The notes beneath the pieces are model-generated. The model ran no database searches, had not been told where the DNA came from, and saw only the letters and a program-made list of their open reading frames with translations. The translations under genes and the position numbers were made by a program. This document shows, piece by piece, positions 14,318-25,839 of a DNA stretch of 64,000 nt (positions within the stretch are counted from its first letter, which is position 1; each line of letters opens with the position of its first letter). Source of the stretch: Azolla caroliniana (taxonomy: Eukaryota > Polypodiophyta); assembly GCA_043228905.1 (NCBI GenBank), contig JBHGNT010000011.1, positions 20,708,001 to 20,772,000 on the forward strand, read 5' to 3'.

Positions 14318-14400
14318 TGAGTGAGAGAGAAAGAAAGATATATTTAACGTCTTCTAAGACCAAAATTGGCGCATGAGACAATTGCTTTACAACAAAAACG
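14318..14400 (+). repeat. Dispersed composite repeat, copy B
   Basis: A GAGAGAAAGAAA block is followed by GATATATTTAACGTCTTCTA, then AGACCAAAATTGG and GCATGAGACAATTGCTTTAC. It matches copy A at 12,361-12,476 in inverted orientation. The GAAA-plus-ATATTTAACGTCTT part recurs near 40,550, 42,270 and 60,565. Confidence 0.5.
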
Positions 14401-14652
14401 GGATATTTACCCATTCATCAAACACAGGTTTACACGTATACCCCTAATGTGTGTGTGGGGGAAGATGCAAGGCAACGAAGAGGTTTTTGTAGAAGAGCAA
14501 GAGGGAGGCGAGGCGAGGTTCTGTAAGCGGGGCCGATAAGAGAAGTGTGGAAGGAGCCTTAAAGAGATGAGAGGGAGGTAAGTTCTAAGGTCTAAAGTGT
14601 GTTTTCTTACAAAGTGTGGGCTATGTAAGTGCACATGCATGTATGCATATGT

Positions 14653-14764
14653 GTATGTATGTATGTATGTATGTATGTATGTATGTATGCGTGTATGTAT
14701 GTATGTATGTATGTATGTATGTATGTATGTATGTATGTATGTATGTATGTATGTATGTATGTAT
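14653..14764. repeat. (GTAT)n tetranucleotide microsatellite
   Basis: About 28 units of GTAT run with a single interruption (GCGT near 14,690). The tract lies about 420 bp upstream of the first ATG of the TRM-like gene and so may fall in its promoter. Long open frames crossing it (runs of Tyr-Val-Cys-Met or Tyr-Ile-His-Thr) are artefacts of the repeat. Confidence 0.95.
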
Positions 14765-15187
14765 TTAGTAGTAGAGTTTGGAACAGGGGAGGAAAACAGA
14801 ACAATGAGGAGAGAGTAGCAGAGGAAGCCCAAAAGGATCCATGCATTCATCTTCATCTTCATCTTCATCTCCTTCTCTTCCATGGAAACTCTATACATTC
14901 CTTCTTCACACCTAATTCATCCTCTCCTGTTCCACTCTCTCTCTCTCTCTTTCCTCTTCTCTCTCTCTAATCACCTCTCTCGTCTCATATAATTGATATA
15001 CAGAATTGCCCAATTTGAGATCTAAATCCTCCACACCTCTTTCTCCCTTAATTTCCTCCCAAATTCCTCTCAAAAAGTAATAATTTGGGCGTCTTCTTCT
15101 TTCGGGGCTCCTTTCTGTAGCCATTCTGGTTTTGTTTTTTTCCTTTGATTCTTCGTCTTGTATAAGGAGGAAGAAGAGACAGAAGGA

Positions 15188-18100
15188 ATGTCTAAGAATG
15201 ATGTCTTCTATAGGCGTTCTTTTCACTCTGATAGAGATCTGAGGGGGGTAGAGAGCATGCTGGAGCTAGATCAGCCATTGTTCGGAAGGAAAACTAATGC
15301 CAATAAAAGGGTTCATCCTAATTCTGATGCTGGTAAGAATATTAATGCTTAACAATCTTAAGGCATTAGAGAAGTCGCATAAAAGATAACATCTAATCTT
15401 ATGCTTAGCATACAAATATGCACCTATAATTTTAATTACAGAAGTCATTAACATTGATTGATTGATTGATTGATTAATTGTTTCCTTCGTGATGATTTTA
15501 TTTTTGTGTGGAAATATTAAAGCTGATTGATTGGTTCTAGTTCTCATCTAGTGGTATTATAATAATAATAATTATTTCGGGGTTTTTTTTTAAGGACTTG
15601 AAGCTGATTGATTGTTTTCATTGATGGACTCCATTACAGAGTTGATTAACTCTTGTTCTGATCTAATGTAATGTAATTGATGTTATTAATTCGGTCTTAT
15701 TTCAAGGATTTGAAGCTCCTCGGAATAGTTTGGATGTTTCCATTGGCGGACTCTTGGATTTGAGAAGGCAAGGTCAAGTGATCAGAGCTGAAGATATTCC
15801 AGTAAGTTTTCTATCCATAGCCGCTGAATCCGTCGCCTAAGTGTAGACTTTTAGCAGAGCTACGAATGTATGTGAGGAATCCCCTAATTCTTCTTGGATT
15901 TCTGCTGCATCTGTGTGTGTGTGGGGGGAATGCAGATAGGGTATGAGCTCACGAGGAGCCTTACAAGCACAGCATCGAGGAGGAGAAGTGAGGATTTCCC
16001 GACTGTCAATCCGTTCAGCAGGTCTAATGATTCAGACTATCATCTGAAGGCCAGATCCATGGCGCGGATGCATCTTGAACCGGGGTCACAATCCAAGCCC
16101 CGGACAAGCGTGGTCGCCCGCCTGATGGGCTTAGATCCATTGCCATCTCAGGAATGTGGGAATGGATCCACTAGATTGCTGCCACAGGACCCCACCTCCA
16201 TCGCCAAGCAGAAGCAGAGCAGCTTCTACCCTTCTCTGCCTGTGTCCATGGCAGATCCCAACAGTGGCGACAGTCTGAGCTATGGCGAGCTTCCTTTCAG
16301 GAAGCACCCGCAGGAGAAGCAATTGGAAGAGTTTAAGAGAGAATTCGCGTCCCGGCACGCCCTCAGGGCGGCGGGATCGAAGAAGGCGATGAAGCAGAAG
16401 GTTCGCGCTGATGAAGCTGAAGAGGAGGCTCTGTCAGATGTGAAGCCTGAAGAGTTTCTGGACACATTGGAGTTCCTGAGGGCCAACAAGGACTTCTTCT
16501 CGCGGGTCTTGAACGATCCTGACTCCGTCTTTGCGAAGCATCTCCGGCACAGATCATCACCGGCGGCAGGTACAGGCGGCGGCGGACGAGAAGGCGGGAA
16601 TCTGAGGAGAAGCTTCTCTGAGTCTCGGAAAGATTACCATGATTTGATGATGATGATGATGATGGTTCCTGGGCCCCGAAGGAGGCCTGAGATGAGCCGA
16701 TGTGATGATCGCCGAGACTCCATCTGTGCAGGAAATCAGGATGCCAATCGCCTCCGCCATCAGAACGATTCTGCAGCTACTATGGCGGACGATCTCGATC
16801 GCCCTGTGCCGACCAGGATAGTGGTGCTAAAGCCAAATGTAGGGAAATCTGCGGCGTTTAGCAGGGCTTGCAGCTCCTCCTCGAGCTCTTCTTCGCACAC
16901 AGAGGGCCTGAGCATCAACAGGAGGGTGAAGGATGGGAAGGAGAACCAGCATCTCCTGAAGCAGCAGATCAAGGGAAGGAGCTCCTCGAGCAGTAAGAAT
17001 CAGATGAGCAGAGATGCGAAGGACATAGCCAGACGGATCATCGAGCAAGCCACAAAGGAAGAGACGACGAGGCCACATCTCTTGAGAGACTCTGCAGGGG
17101 CCGCCATGTTAGAATCGATGGGGAGGCGTCAGAGAAGAGCAGCATCTGGAGATGGCGGCGGCGGCGGCGGCATCAGCGATGGAGAAGGCCCCCATCTGTC
17201 ATCGTCGTCGTCGTCTAGCAATCGGAAGGCATACAGGGAGAATGGGAAGATGTATTCTAGCTTGCCTAGCTCTCCTCGCCTGCACAGGATTGATGCTGCA
17301 GACGATGAACATAACCGAGTCATGATGAATTCGATCGCTCGGAAGGGCCCTACTAAGGGAGCTCTGCCACACACGCCCGCGCCTGTCAAAACCTCGAAGG
17401 AGACAGCTCGAGGGGATGGATATGGTGTGGAATCCAGCCTGAAACGTGGAATCAGAAGGGAAAGGCAGAGGTCTAAGGATCCTGCAGAAGTGAGAATGAA
17501 TGCATCTTCACCTCCAAAGGTGCTTCCAAGGTCCCTTTCTGCTCCGACTGCGAATCGGACTTCTTCTGATGATGAATGCGCACGGCACAAGCCGTCGGAT
17601 CACCGCCCGGCTAAACCTAAACCCAACGAGATCTCTGTTCTCAAGGGGCGCCTCTTGAGCTTGAAAGAAAGCTTCTTCCTGTCCAGTAAGAAGAGTGCTA
17701 CTACCAAGAAGAAGGGCCGATCACCATCGCCAGTGTTGGAGATCACTACGGATTCAGTTGTGGAGCAGGAAACGAATGGCCGTGAGATTGATGGTGGGAA
17801 GGAGGCCTCCCATGGTCTTCCTCTTATTGCCACTAGCTCCCATTGGGATGAAACCAGCTTGTTGTTGACTCCAGACGACGATGACAGCAAAGAATCATCA
17901 ACAGACCATTCGCTCAATGATGCGCTTTCTTCCGATAATGGAATGGTAATGATAATGATGGATTGATTGCATTTCTTGAGGGTAAAAAATCAACATAACA
18001 GAAATTATTTCGAATGTATGATGATGCTTGAAATTGAATCCTCTCCCATCTGAATGTTATGTGAATCTTTCACTGAGAATTTGTGCAATCATTCTGAATT

Positions 18101-19198
18101 GGAGTTTGTGGTAATGTTCAGACTCCGAAAGGCCTGAGGCGATGGGTTTCGGCTGCAGCCGAATTTACCGACAACCCTCCGGATGCCAATGCCGACAAAT
18201 GTGAACAGCCCAGCCCTATATCTGTACTGGAGGTATTGCCCTACCAAGAAGAGAGCCCCATCTCTGACATCAAGCATGAAGGTAAGTAAGAGAGCTTTCA
18301 TTTCCGTTGCTTGATTCAAAATAGTTTCCATATGTCTTATCAAGTATGCATTTGTCTACATAACATCTAAATGCATATACACTCAGTATATATACATACT
18401 TACATAGGTTTATACAAATGTGTATTGTCTATATACATCTAAATGCTTGGTTTGATTGCAGATTTGTTGCATTTGGAGCATTTTCCAGTCTACAACAATA
18501 ATGAGGGTTTAGAAGATGAGGGTGTATCATTTGTTGCCCAATCTCAATCGTCCGATAACTCACCAGACGAGGGGCGATCGTGTGGGTGGACATCCGCTAC
18601 TGCGAGTACATGTGATGTTATTGCTGGCCCTCCTGAACGGCAGGCCGAGTGGACATATGTCCGAGATATCCTCATATTTGGAGGCTTCACAGAAGATGGC
18701 TTCGTAATGAAGCATGCATTCTCTCCTGAACATGGCATCAACCCGGCCATTTTCGAGAAGCTAGAGGACTATTACTACAAGGGCAAGAATGCTCTTCTTC
18801 CGGAGAGCGGCATTTTCGTAGTGCCGCTAGATTTGGAGACTCGAAGAGCGGTCTTTGATGCCGTCGATGAGATTCTTTCGGTGCAACTGAAGGATCCGAC
18901 TAGTGATGATGTTTCATGGTTTCATCGACGACAACTCAAAGTTAATGTCCGTTGTTTCTACACTGGGAAGAGGCTCCTAGAACACATATGGGCTCAATTG
19001 AGCTACTATCGACGCTTTGCTGAGTCCGAGGCTTTGGATGAGAAGGCTTTAGAAGACATTGCTATCAAGGATTTGTCGAAAGAGTGTCCGTGGGTCCATA
19101 GTGAAGTTGATGTGCAATCAGTGGCAAGCGAACTTGAGCGTCTCATCTGTGGTGACTTGATCCGGGAATTTGTCCATGATTACCGTCGAAGGAAATAA
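15188..19198 (+). CDS. DUF4378 / TRM (TON1-recruiting motif)-LONGIFOLIA-like protein
   Basis: Five exons join in phase: 15188-15332, 15707-15801, 15936-17945, 18122-18281 and 18462-19198, giving 1048 aa. All introns are GT-AG. The start is the first ATG of the frame; a CT-rich stretch at 14,935-14,970 probably lies in the 5' leader or promoter. Residues 140-146 (VARLMGL) are the family's conserved N-terminal motif. Residues about 250-286 (KPEEFLDTLEFLRANKDFF, then DPDSVFAKHL) match the next conserved block. QPSPISVLEV near residue 785 and a C-terminal DUF4378 domain (about 870-1045, starting VRDILIFGG and ending CPW, ELERLICGDLIREFV) complete the family layout. In Arabidopsis, TRM/LNG proteins recruit TON1-PP2A to microtubules and shape cells and organs; this role is inferred from the family. 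The middle is disordered, with Ser, Gly and Met runs. Subfamily uncertain. Confidence 0.9.
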
Positions 19199-20607
19199 AC
19201 GCCGTACTGTTAGTTTAGATTCGTATGGTAGGCAAGCTTCAACATGTGAAATATTGGATTTGTCTTCTACCTCCCATTGATTGATATTTTGTATATAAAA
19301 TCGTTTCAAAGTGTCCAACCAAAAGCAAGCATATATGAATTTTCGCCATTTCGTTCTCGAACCCAATTTGAGCTATGTAGGTGCATTCATTTCTCTTTGA
19401 ATGAGTTTGTTGTACATTGTAAGAAAATGGCAATATGATTCTACAATATCAAAGTGAATGTTCTTGGGCTGGTTTTTGTTCACCGAGTATCGATTTGATT
19501 GGTATAAATGAGTGCGTGCGTGCATGCGCTTGTGTGAGAATTAGGGTTTTGTGTAACTCGATTTAATTGCGGAAGCATGCCTTCCATACGATTGTTTGTA
19601 CAGATGTAAGAATCTATTGATCCAAGCCAGGTAAACACCATAGGTGTTTAATGCCCCTCTTTTGGAGGGTGAAGCTTGGATTTATGTATATTTTCCGCAA
19701 ACGGAAGGAAGATTTAGGGATCGAAGAATGAGGTGGTGTTTTCTTAACCAAATGATGAGAGGCTCTTAACATCCATAAATACACTATGAGGTGGTGCTTT
19801 CATATCGTGTTAATAGTAAAATCATCAGTTTTAGTAGTCTCATCATTTATTTGTATGCTGTCACGCATGAGTGTTTGTGTACCTATTTAGGACCTGCTTT
19901 TAACACACAAAATGATTGGGGTTAAAAGCTATGAAGTAGACCTGGCTGCAGTTCTGTTTACCAAGTCATGATTTTCTTTGTCTCTATAGTTTTATTTTTA
20001 CAAACCTTCGCTATCCCAAAGATGGGTGGTTTAATGCTGAGATATCCCTAAAAAGTAGAGGTAGTTAGATATCCTGTGTAGAGAGAGTTTCTGTGACATT
20101 TATAGTGTAGGCAGATTCTCTCTTTTTAAGAATTTTATCTCTGGTAAGATTTATTGATTCATAAAATCTATGTGGTCACAAGAGCACGGTGTGGTGTGTG
20201 GGGGACTAAGTTCCATTAGTTAATGCAGCCAATTATGTAAGTGTGCAAACAACATGTTCTCCCGACACAAGTAATCATGTGACTGTGCGTGCACACACAA
20301 CATATACACATTTGTATTGCATTGGTTCTACAATGTGTTTGATTGATGGATACAATGTGTAGGCTTATCGACTTGGAACATTGAAGCCACATTACTTTGG
20401 ATTAGGTATGTGTAGGAACGAAGCCATGCATCATCGAATTGGAACTAGATTGACTTGGAGGCCCGTTCCTTTTGTATTAGGCGTCATTCATGGCCGTTTT
20501 AGGCTAATGCCATTATGTTGCGTTGAATAACACTATTGTGGCATTAACGAAACATAGATCTAACGTGTCATGGCTTCATGTGACTTCCTCTTTCTAGCCA
20601 CTAACTT

Positions 20608-20608
<1 letters not shown>
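19199..20608. other. 3' flank of the TRM-like gene and spacer
   Basis: The 3' UTR of the TRM-like gene must lie in the first few hundred bases; the stop codon itself overlaps an AATAAA-like string (GGAAATAAAC). No other gene is supported. An interspersed block with ACCATAGGTGTTTAATGCCC near 19,640 shows no recognisable origin. Confidence 0.45.

Positions 20609-20693
<85 letters not shown>
20609..20693. repeat. Compound microsatellite (TA)n(GA)n
   Basis: About ten TA units (20,609-20,628) pass directly into about 32 GA units (20,629-20,693). The GA part is an uninterrupted purine tract with H-DNA (triplex) potential. Non-coding. Confidence 0.95.
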
Positions 20694-20699
<6 letters not shown>

Positions 20700-21900
20700 A
20701 TCTATCTTTGGAAGATGCAAGTTGGTGGGGACTTTTTTTTGTTTACTTAGAATTTTGAACGATATGTATAGATGGGATGGTTACATTGCAATGGTAGGGA
20801 AATGATGTTTCGAAAAGATAGGCATAGTAGATTATATGATGTATGTACATATAAACAACAATAACGAGAACATAAGAAAGTAGTGTGTTGGCAGACTTGT
20901 GATGGCAAGGGTTATTCATTTGATGGGGGAGTGTTTGGAGACGGATGATGTAGTAGTGCTAGAGCATGTTTATTTTGTTCTGTTTTGGGGGGATGGGGGG
21001 GTCTACAGTTCAACAGTTGTCGTGTGCATTATGTCTAAAATAGACGCAACTCTTTTTTTTCGTGAATTGTTAAGTGAAGATAGATGTCCATGTGAGGGTG
21101 TGTCGATTGGTTGACTTAGTTAGAAGGAGGAGCACATGCAACTCGAACCAACAAAGTGTGAAGGTGATGGATGATGAATGGGTGGGTTGAGGCCCATGTG
21201 CATCATAATCGCTACAATACATAGGTATATATATATATATATATAAAATATGGAAACAATGGAAACATGATGGACAAGAGCACATCACAAACTTAATATA
21301 TGAGAATGAGACAAGACGACATACAATACACTACTACATATATATTTAATGGTGTCACACATATGTATGTATATATATGTATGGGTAGGCTTCTTGTTTT
21401 CAAAATCCAATTTGAAAAGCAAGAGTGAGAGGAGTGAATATTGTGTTTGTTTGAATTGGAGAAGATAAATTTGAAAAGAGTTAGGGGGGGGGGGAGGTTG
21501 TCATGCTTCCCATCACACCAATAAATGTAGGAGGAGAAACTCACAAAATTATGAAGAAAAGCAGAAATGATTTGTGTTTTTTGGGTTGGTTTTGTGTGGA
21601 AAAGAGAAGGTGGAAATAAAAGCAAGGGGGGGGGGGGGGGGGAGAAGTGCTCTGGCCGCTATAAATGCGAGAAAAGGCTGTTTAATTGGGTTTGAACGTG
21701 GGTGTGTGTAAGTGAATTTCGGCTCCTCACGTTAAAAAGATAAAAAGAGAGGAGATGGATTGAATAATGTGAGTATATGTATGTAGTAGAGTGAATGGGA
21801 GGGATGGGCGGCTAACCCAATTCGAAAAAAGGGCCCAATCTAATAATATTATTAATTATTAATAAAAGAGAAGAGAAGACATTCGAATTTAAATGAATAA
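20700..21900. other. Spacer with homopolymer G runs
   Basis: No gene is supported. It contains a G run of about 11 at 21,483-21,493 and of about 16 at 21,627-21,642, and (TA)n near 21,225-21,245. The G runs may be length-polymorphic or miscounted in the assembly. Confidence 0.5.
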
Positions 21901-21904
21901 ATAT

Positions 21905-22005
21905 ACAAACAGAAATATATGTATTTATTATATATATCTTTATTTGAAAAATAGAAATGAATGGTTTTGTTTGAATAAATAAATACATATATGTATTACA
22001 AACAG

Positions 22006-22046
<41 letters not shown>

Positions 22047-22130
22047 TGTATTTATGTATGTACATATGTACATTATTTATTTATATACCTATTTTTATTT
22101 GAAAAATAGAAATGAATGGTTTTGTTTTTT
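21905..22130. repeat. Local duplication split by an expanded (TA)n tract
   Basis: ACAAACAGAAATATAT occurs at about 21,905 and 21,998, and TATTTGAAAAATAGAAATGA occurs at 21,941 and 22,096. The two copies now differ in length because the second has gained a (TA)16 run (22,009-22,040). Non-coding. Confidence 0.6.
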
Positions 22131-22249
22131 GAATGAATGTTACCCTCTCCTCTCTCTCTTTTTCTTGGGGGGGTGTCTATTTTCGTCTATTTATTTTCCT
22201 GTTTTTATTTTTTATTTTCATGGTTTTGTTTTTTGTTTCTTTAATTTAT

Positions 22250-22700
22250 TTATGGAGGAAGTTTTGGAAGAAGAAGAAGAAGAAGAAGAAGAAGATGTAG
22301 AGAGTTAGTTGGTTGGTTGGTTTGTTTTGTTCGCCTTTCCTTCCCTTTCTTCTTCTTCTTCTTTTTTGTTTTGTATTGTGGATGGATGGATGGATGGAGG
22401 AAGACCATACATACATAACATACATACATTATGTATGTATGTATGATACATACATATACTTCTTCTTTAATGGAGCCGCCCTTCCCACTCCCACTCCCAC
22501 TCCCACCCCCACGACCCCATCCCATCCCATCCCATCCCATCTTCATCATCATCATCATCATCATCCATCATCCATCATCCATCATCATCATAATCCATCA
22601 TCACTTGGAGGGTACTTTTAAGTACCATCACCACCCATACCATCATCATCGTGTTCCCATCCCCATCCCCCATGCTTTTGTGTGTGTCCATACGTACACA
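22250..22700. repeat. Cluster of diverse simple repeats
   Basis: Within 450 bp there are runs of GAA (22,263-22,295), TTGG, GGAT, ATAC/GTAT, CTCCCA, CCCAT, CATCAT and CA. Frames through this region encode only homopolymers (poly-Glu, poly-His, poly-Met) and are not genes. Confidence 0.85.
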
Positions 22701-23101
22701 CACACACACACAAATTTAGTTATCTATCTTTCTATTTAACCTGCTCTTTTAATCTCACTCACGCCCACAAGTGCTCTCCTAAGTCAGTAGTACTCCGGAA
22801 TAGTTCCCCCCCCCCCCCCATCTTAGTACTCCTCATGTTAGACTCACGATATGCATGCGCAGAAACAATTTTTGACTCGAGGACTCCATTGACCCTATCG
22901 ATCATTAAGCTATTATTACCCGTACCCACATATCTACATATCTATCAAACATGTTGCACGTTCTGAATTCCCTCTTCCACTTCCACACATTTTCGTTACA
23001 CCATTCAAATAAATATAAATTATAATATATATTTGAGTGATTTTCTGTTTGCTTAGCCATCTTGTAGATATATGATGATGCATTATATACATTGTCTATT
23101 T

Positions 23102-23338
23102 CCTTTTTTATAATGATTAAGGCGTTGTATGATCGTCGGAGGGACATGACGACCAACAAAAAAGAAAACTTGTTTCTCTTTCCCGAAATACTTTGACAAA
23201 TCATGCCCCCACCCCACCCCCCCTCATCTTTCTTTATAACGTTTAAGGTGTTCATGATCGTCATGTAGACATGATGGTCGACAAAAAAGAAAAGTAAATC
23301 ACATTTCTCTTTCCCAAGATGATTTGACAAAGCATGTT
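23102..23338. repeat. Diverged direct repeat, two copies of about 105 bp
   Basis: Copy 1 (about 23,102-23,205) and copy 2 (about 23,230-23,338) share the order TTTATAA, TTAAGG, TGATCGTC, AGACATGA or GGACATGA, GACAAAAAAGAAAA-like and TTTCTCTTTCCC, then TTTGACAAA and CATG. The copies are clearly related but differ by many substitutions. Origin unknown. Confidence 0.55.
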
Positions 23339-23490
23339 CCTCAAGCATGGCCTCCCACCCCTACTCCACAACTACATCCATGCTTATGGTAGAAATAGTC
23401 TTGACTCTTTTGTACAAATGATGTAAATTCATTCTATCTAATCTACTCAATGTTGACCAATATTCTAGAGGCCAACTATAACTAGACTTC

Positions 23491-23583
23491 ACACACACAC
23501 ACTCACTCTCTCACACATACACACACACACACACTCACTCACTCACTCTCTCTCTCTCTCTCTATGTGTGTGTGTGTGTGTGT
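23491..23583. repeat. Compound (CA)n(CTCA)n(CT)n(TG)n microsatellite
   Basis: CA, CTCA, CT and TG runs follow one another without spacers. The CA and TG ends are complementary, so the tract could fold on itself. Non-coding. Confidence 0.9.
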
Positions 23584-23599
23584 ACTTTTCGGCAATTGA

Positions 23600-25830
23600 T
23601 CTTTTTGTATTTGCTTTCATGCCTTATACCTACCATCCCCTAAAGCCACAAACAATTTAGGGAAAGAAATTCACTAAAAACTACATAGGCTAGAAATCAT
23701 TGTATACAATGTTAGCCAAAGGTTGTACATTCCAATGTACAATTAGTGGGGATCACCTTTCATACATTACGAGGAAGATTCACATTGAGAGGAGGAGCCA
23801 TTGGAAACATAGTCATGTGGGTCCCACTACCACAAGGTACAAATAAAGAGCTCACATAGGGAGGGTAGTCCCTCAACTTGATGCATGCACAATGCACCAT
23901 CAATTGGGGCACATGCAGACTCTATAAACATGTGACATTGAACTAGGTTGAGACTCCCAAAAATCCTCAAGTTACCAAGAATAATCCAAAGCAAGACTCT
24001 CCTCTCCGCCCAACATATATGGTCCTACTACAATGCTACTTTAGGTCCTCTCATGGACGATTGGCTTCACAATACAAACTAGAAAAGTGAAACCATATAG
24101 AATAAAGCAATTATCACCACTCAATATGATATGGACACTTTGAACATATGCCAGTGTGTACAATTCAATCAATAGACTCATGAGATTGCAAACAATATGC
24201 ATTAACATGTTTGGAAGTGTGCATGTATATTTAGGCTTACATTATACATATCCAATACGCAAGTTTAAAGAATGACCTTGACAATCAACTGAAGTCTGAA
24301 ACTTCAGCTAAAGTTTCTTCAAGTAAAAGTTGTGCATTTCATGCAAAATATAAAATCCATAATACCCATACCAAACCCACATAATCCTACATATGCCATT
24401 CTTATCCAAGTATAATGTGTTATTGTTGGACAAATTGTGTGTGTGTTTGGTAGGGTATATGCATGTGCTTGATGTTACAACATCACAACTACTTCATCAA
24501 ATTTCCTTCTCTCTATGTCCCTCTCCTTCTTTGGGTCAGAGTTTGAGACTTGTAAAGTGGCAATCATGAAAGTGTATTCAAGAGAGGTTAATTCTATCGC
24601 GATGAAGTTATGCACAACCTCATAAAGATTGTTGCATTAGGATGAAAAAGAAAGTCTCATATCTAAATTCAATCATAATGCCCCATAGGTCATGCTTATG
24701 GTGCTCTGAAACATGTAAAATGTTGCAATATCATCATCTCTAATTATCTATTTTGTAAGGTACTCAATGTTCTTGTGCATGTTAAATACTCAATTTAAGA
24801 CAACATAACATTCACAAGATAATAGCTACGAAGTACAATATGCAAATCCACAATAAACATAAGTGCATAGAATCACATGTGTGACTTGGAATTGAGAAGA
24901 GAGCATTATTGGAGATTAAATCTCATGCATGTTTGTGACATGCAAAACATCACAAACATACAAGTTATTTAGCCTTATATCTCACATAATGCTAGATCAT
25001 TCATTACTTAGGTCATTAGTTTGGTTCAATTGTTTTAGAAATCTTTCGTTAGTTTACAATCATATATAAGTTCTAAATCAAGGATCTCCTTGTCACTCCA
25101 ATATATGGAGATTGTAATGTTGTCTCAAAGCATTAAACAAGTCCAAAATGAAAAATCTCATTGGCATTCCAATAGATATGCAAGTTGTCCGTGGTTATAT
25201 TGTACATAATGGCAACTAATTAATTGCATAGTAGTTACACATGGTCACTAAGGAAATCCTATATTAGGTTACAATCTCTAAAAAGTGTTAAATGAAAAAC
25301 CTCATCAACATTCCAATCTAAGGTATATTATTCTTATCCGTCGCTATTTCACTCATTGATCAACACACTTGTGTGTTTTTAAACACTACATGGTAATCTT
25401 TGTGGGAAGACTCAAAAGTGAGGGGAAAATCTAGAAAAACATTCAAAATGCAGGAGATGATATATGGTCAACAATGCCATGAGAGACATGATGTTAGATA
25501 ACTTTGTTGCAAGAGAAGTACTATATGGGAACCAATTCATAGTAGATGAAGAAGGGTTTCATCTACTTGCATAACCTCTTATTAAGTGGCCACTGGGAGA
25601 TGAAACATAAAAGTAAGATTTTAGACCGATAAAGTTTGTAGGTAGAGATAAATTGATAGATAGATGACGTTTAGGGGAGACTAATTGTGATATGGGGGAC
25701 AAGCCCTAGCCCATGGTGGGTGTTATAGGCATACAACCTTATGGACCAATTCTAAAGCTATTTTTAATGGGTTAAGGGTAGCCTGTAGGATAGTGGAGAA
25801 ATTGGTTGCCACATAACATCATTCGAACCC
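23600..25830. other. AT-rich spacer
   Basis: I find no gene, RNA gene or clear mobile element. Open frames are short and without motifs. Confidence 0.5.
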
Positions 25831-25839
25831 TGTAGATCA

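Noticed and set aside
14407-14898. Open frames of 70-163 codons across the (GTAT)n tract on both strands
   Set aside because: They encode Tyr-Ile-His-Thr or Cys-Met-Tyr-Val repeats created by the microsatellite; all frames stay open because the repeat has no stop.
17946-17966. Stop codon directly after TRM-like exon 3, suggesting a 3'-truncated gene
   Set aside because: A GT donor at 17,946 and phase-matched exons 4 and 5 restore the conserved DUF4378 end, so the stop lies in an intron.
21627-21642. Run of about 16 G, and C runs at 22,806 and 50,167
   Set aside because: Not treated as G-quadruplex elements: single homopolymer runs are also prone to length errors in assemblies.
22250-22966. 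Several ~100-codon frames in the simple-repeat cluster
   Set aside because: They consist of poly-Met, poly-Glu, poly-His or Pro-Thr runs from microsatellites, with no domain.
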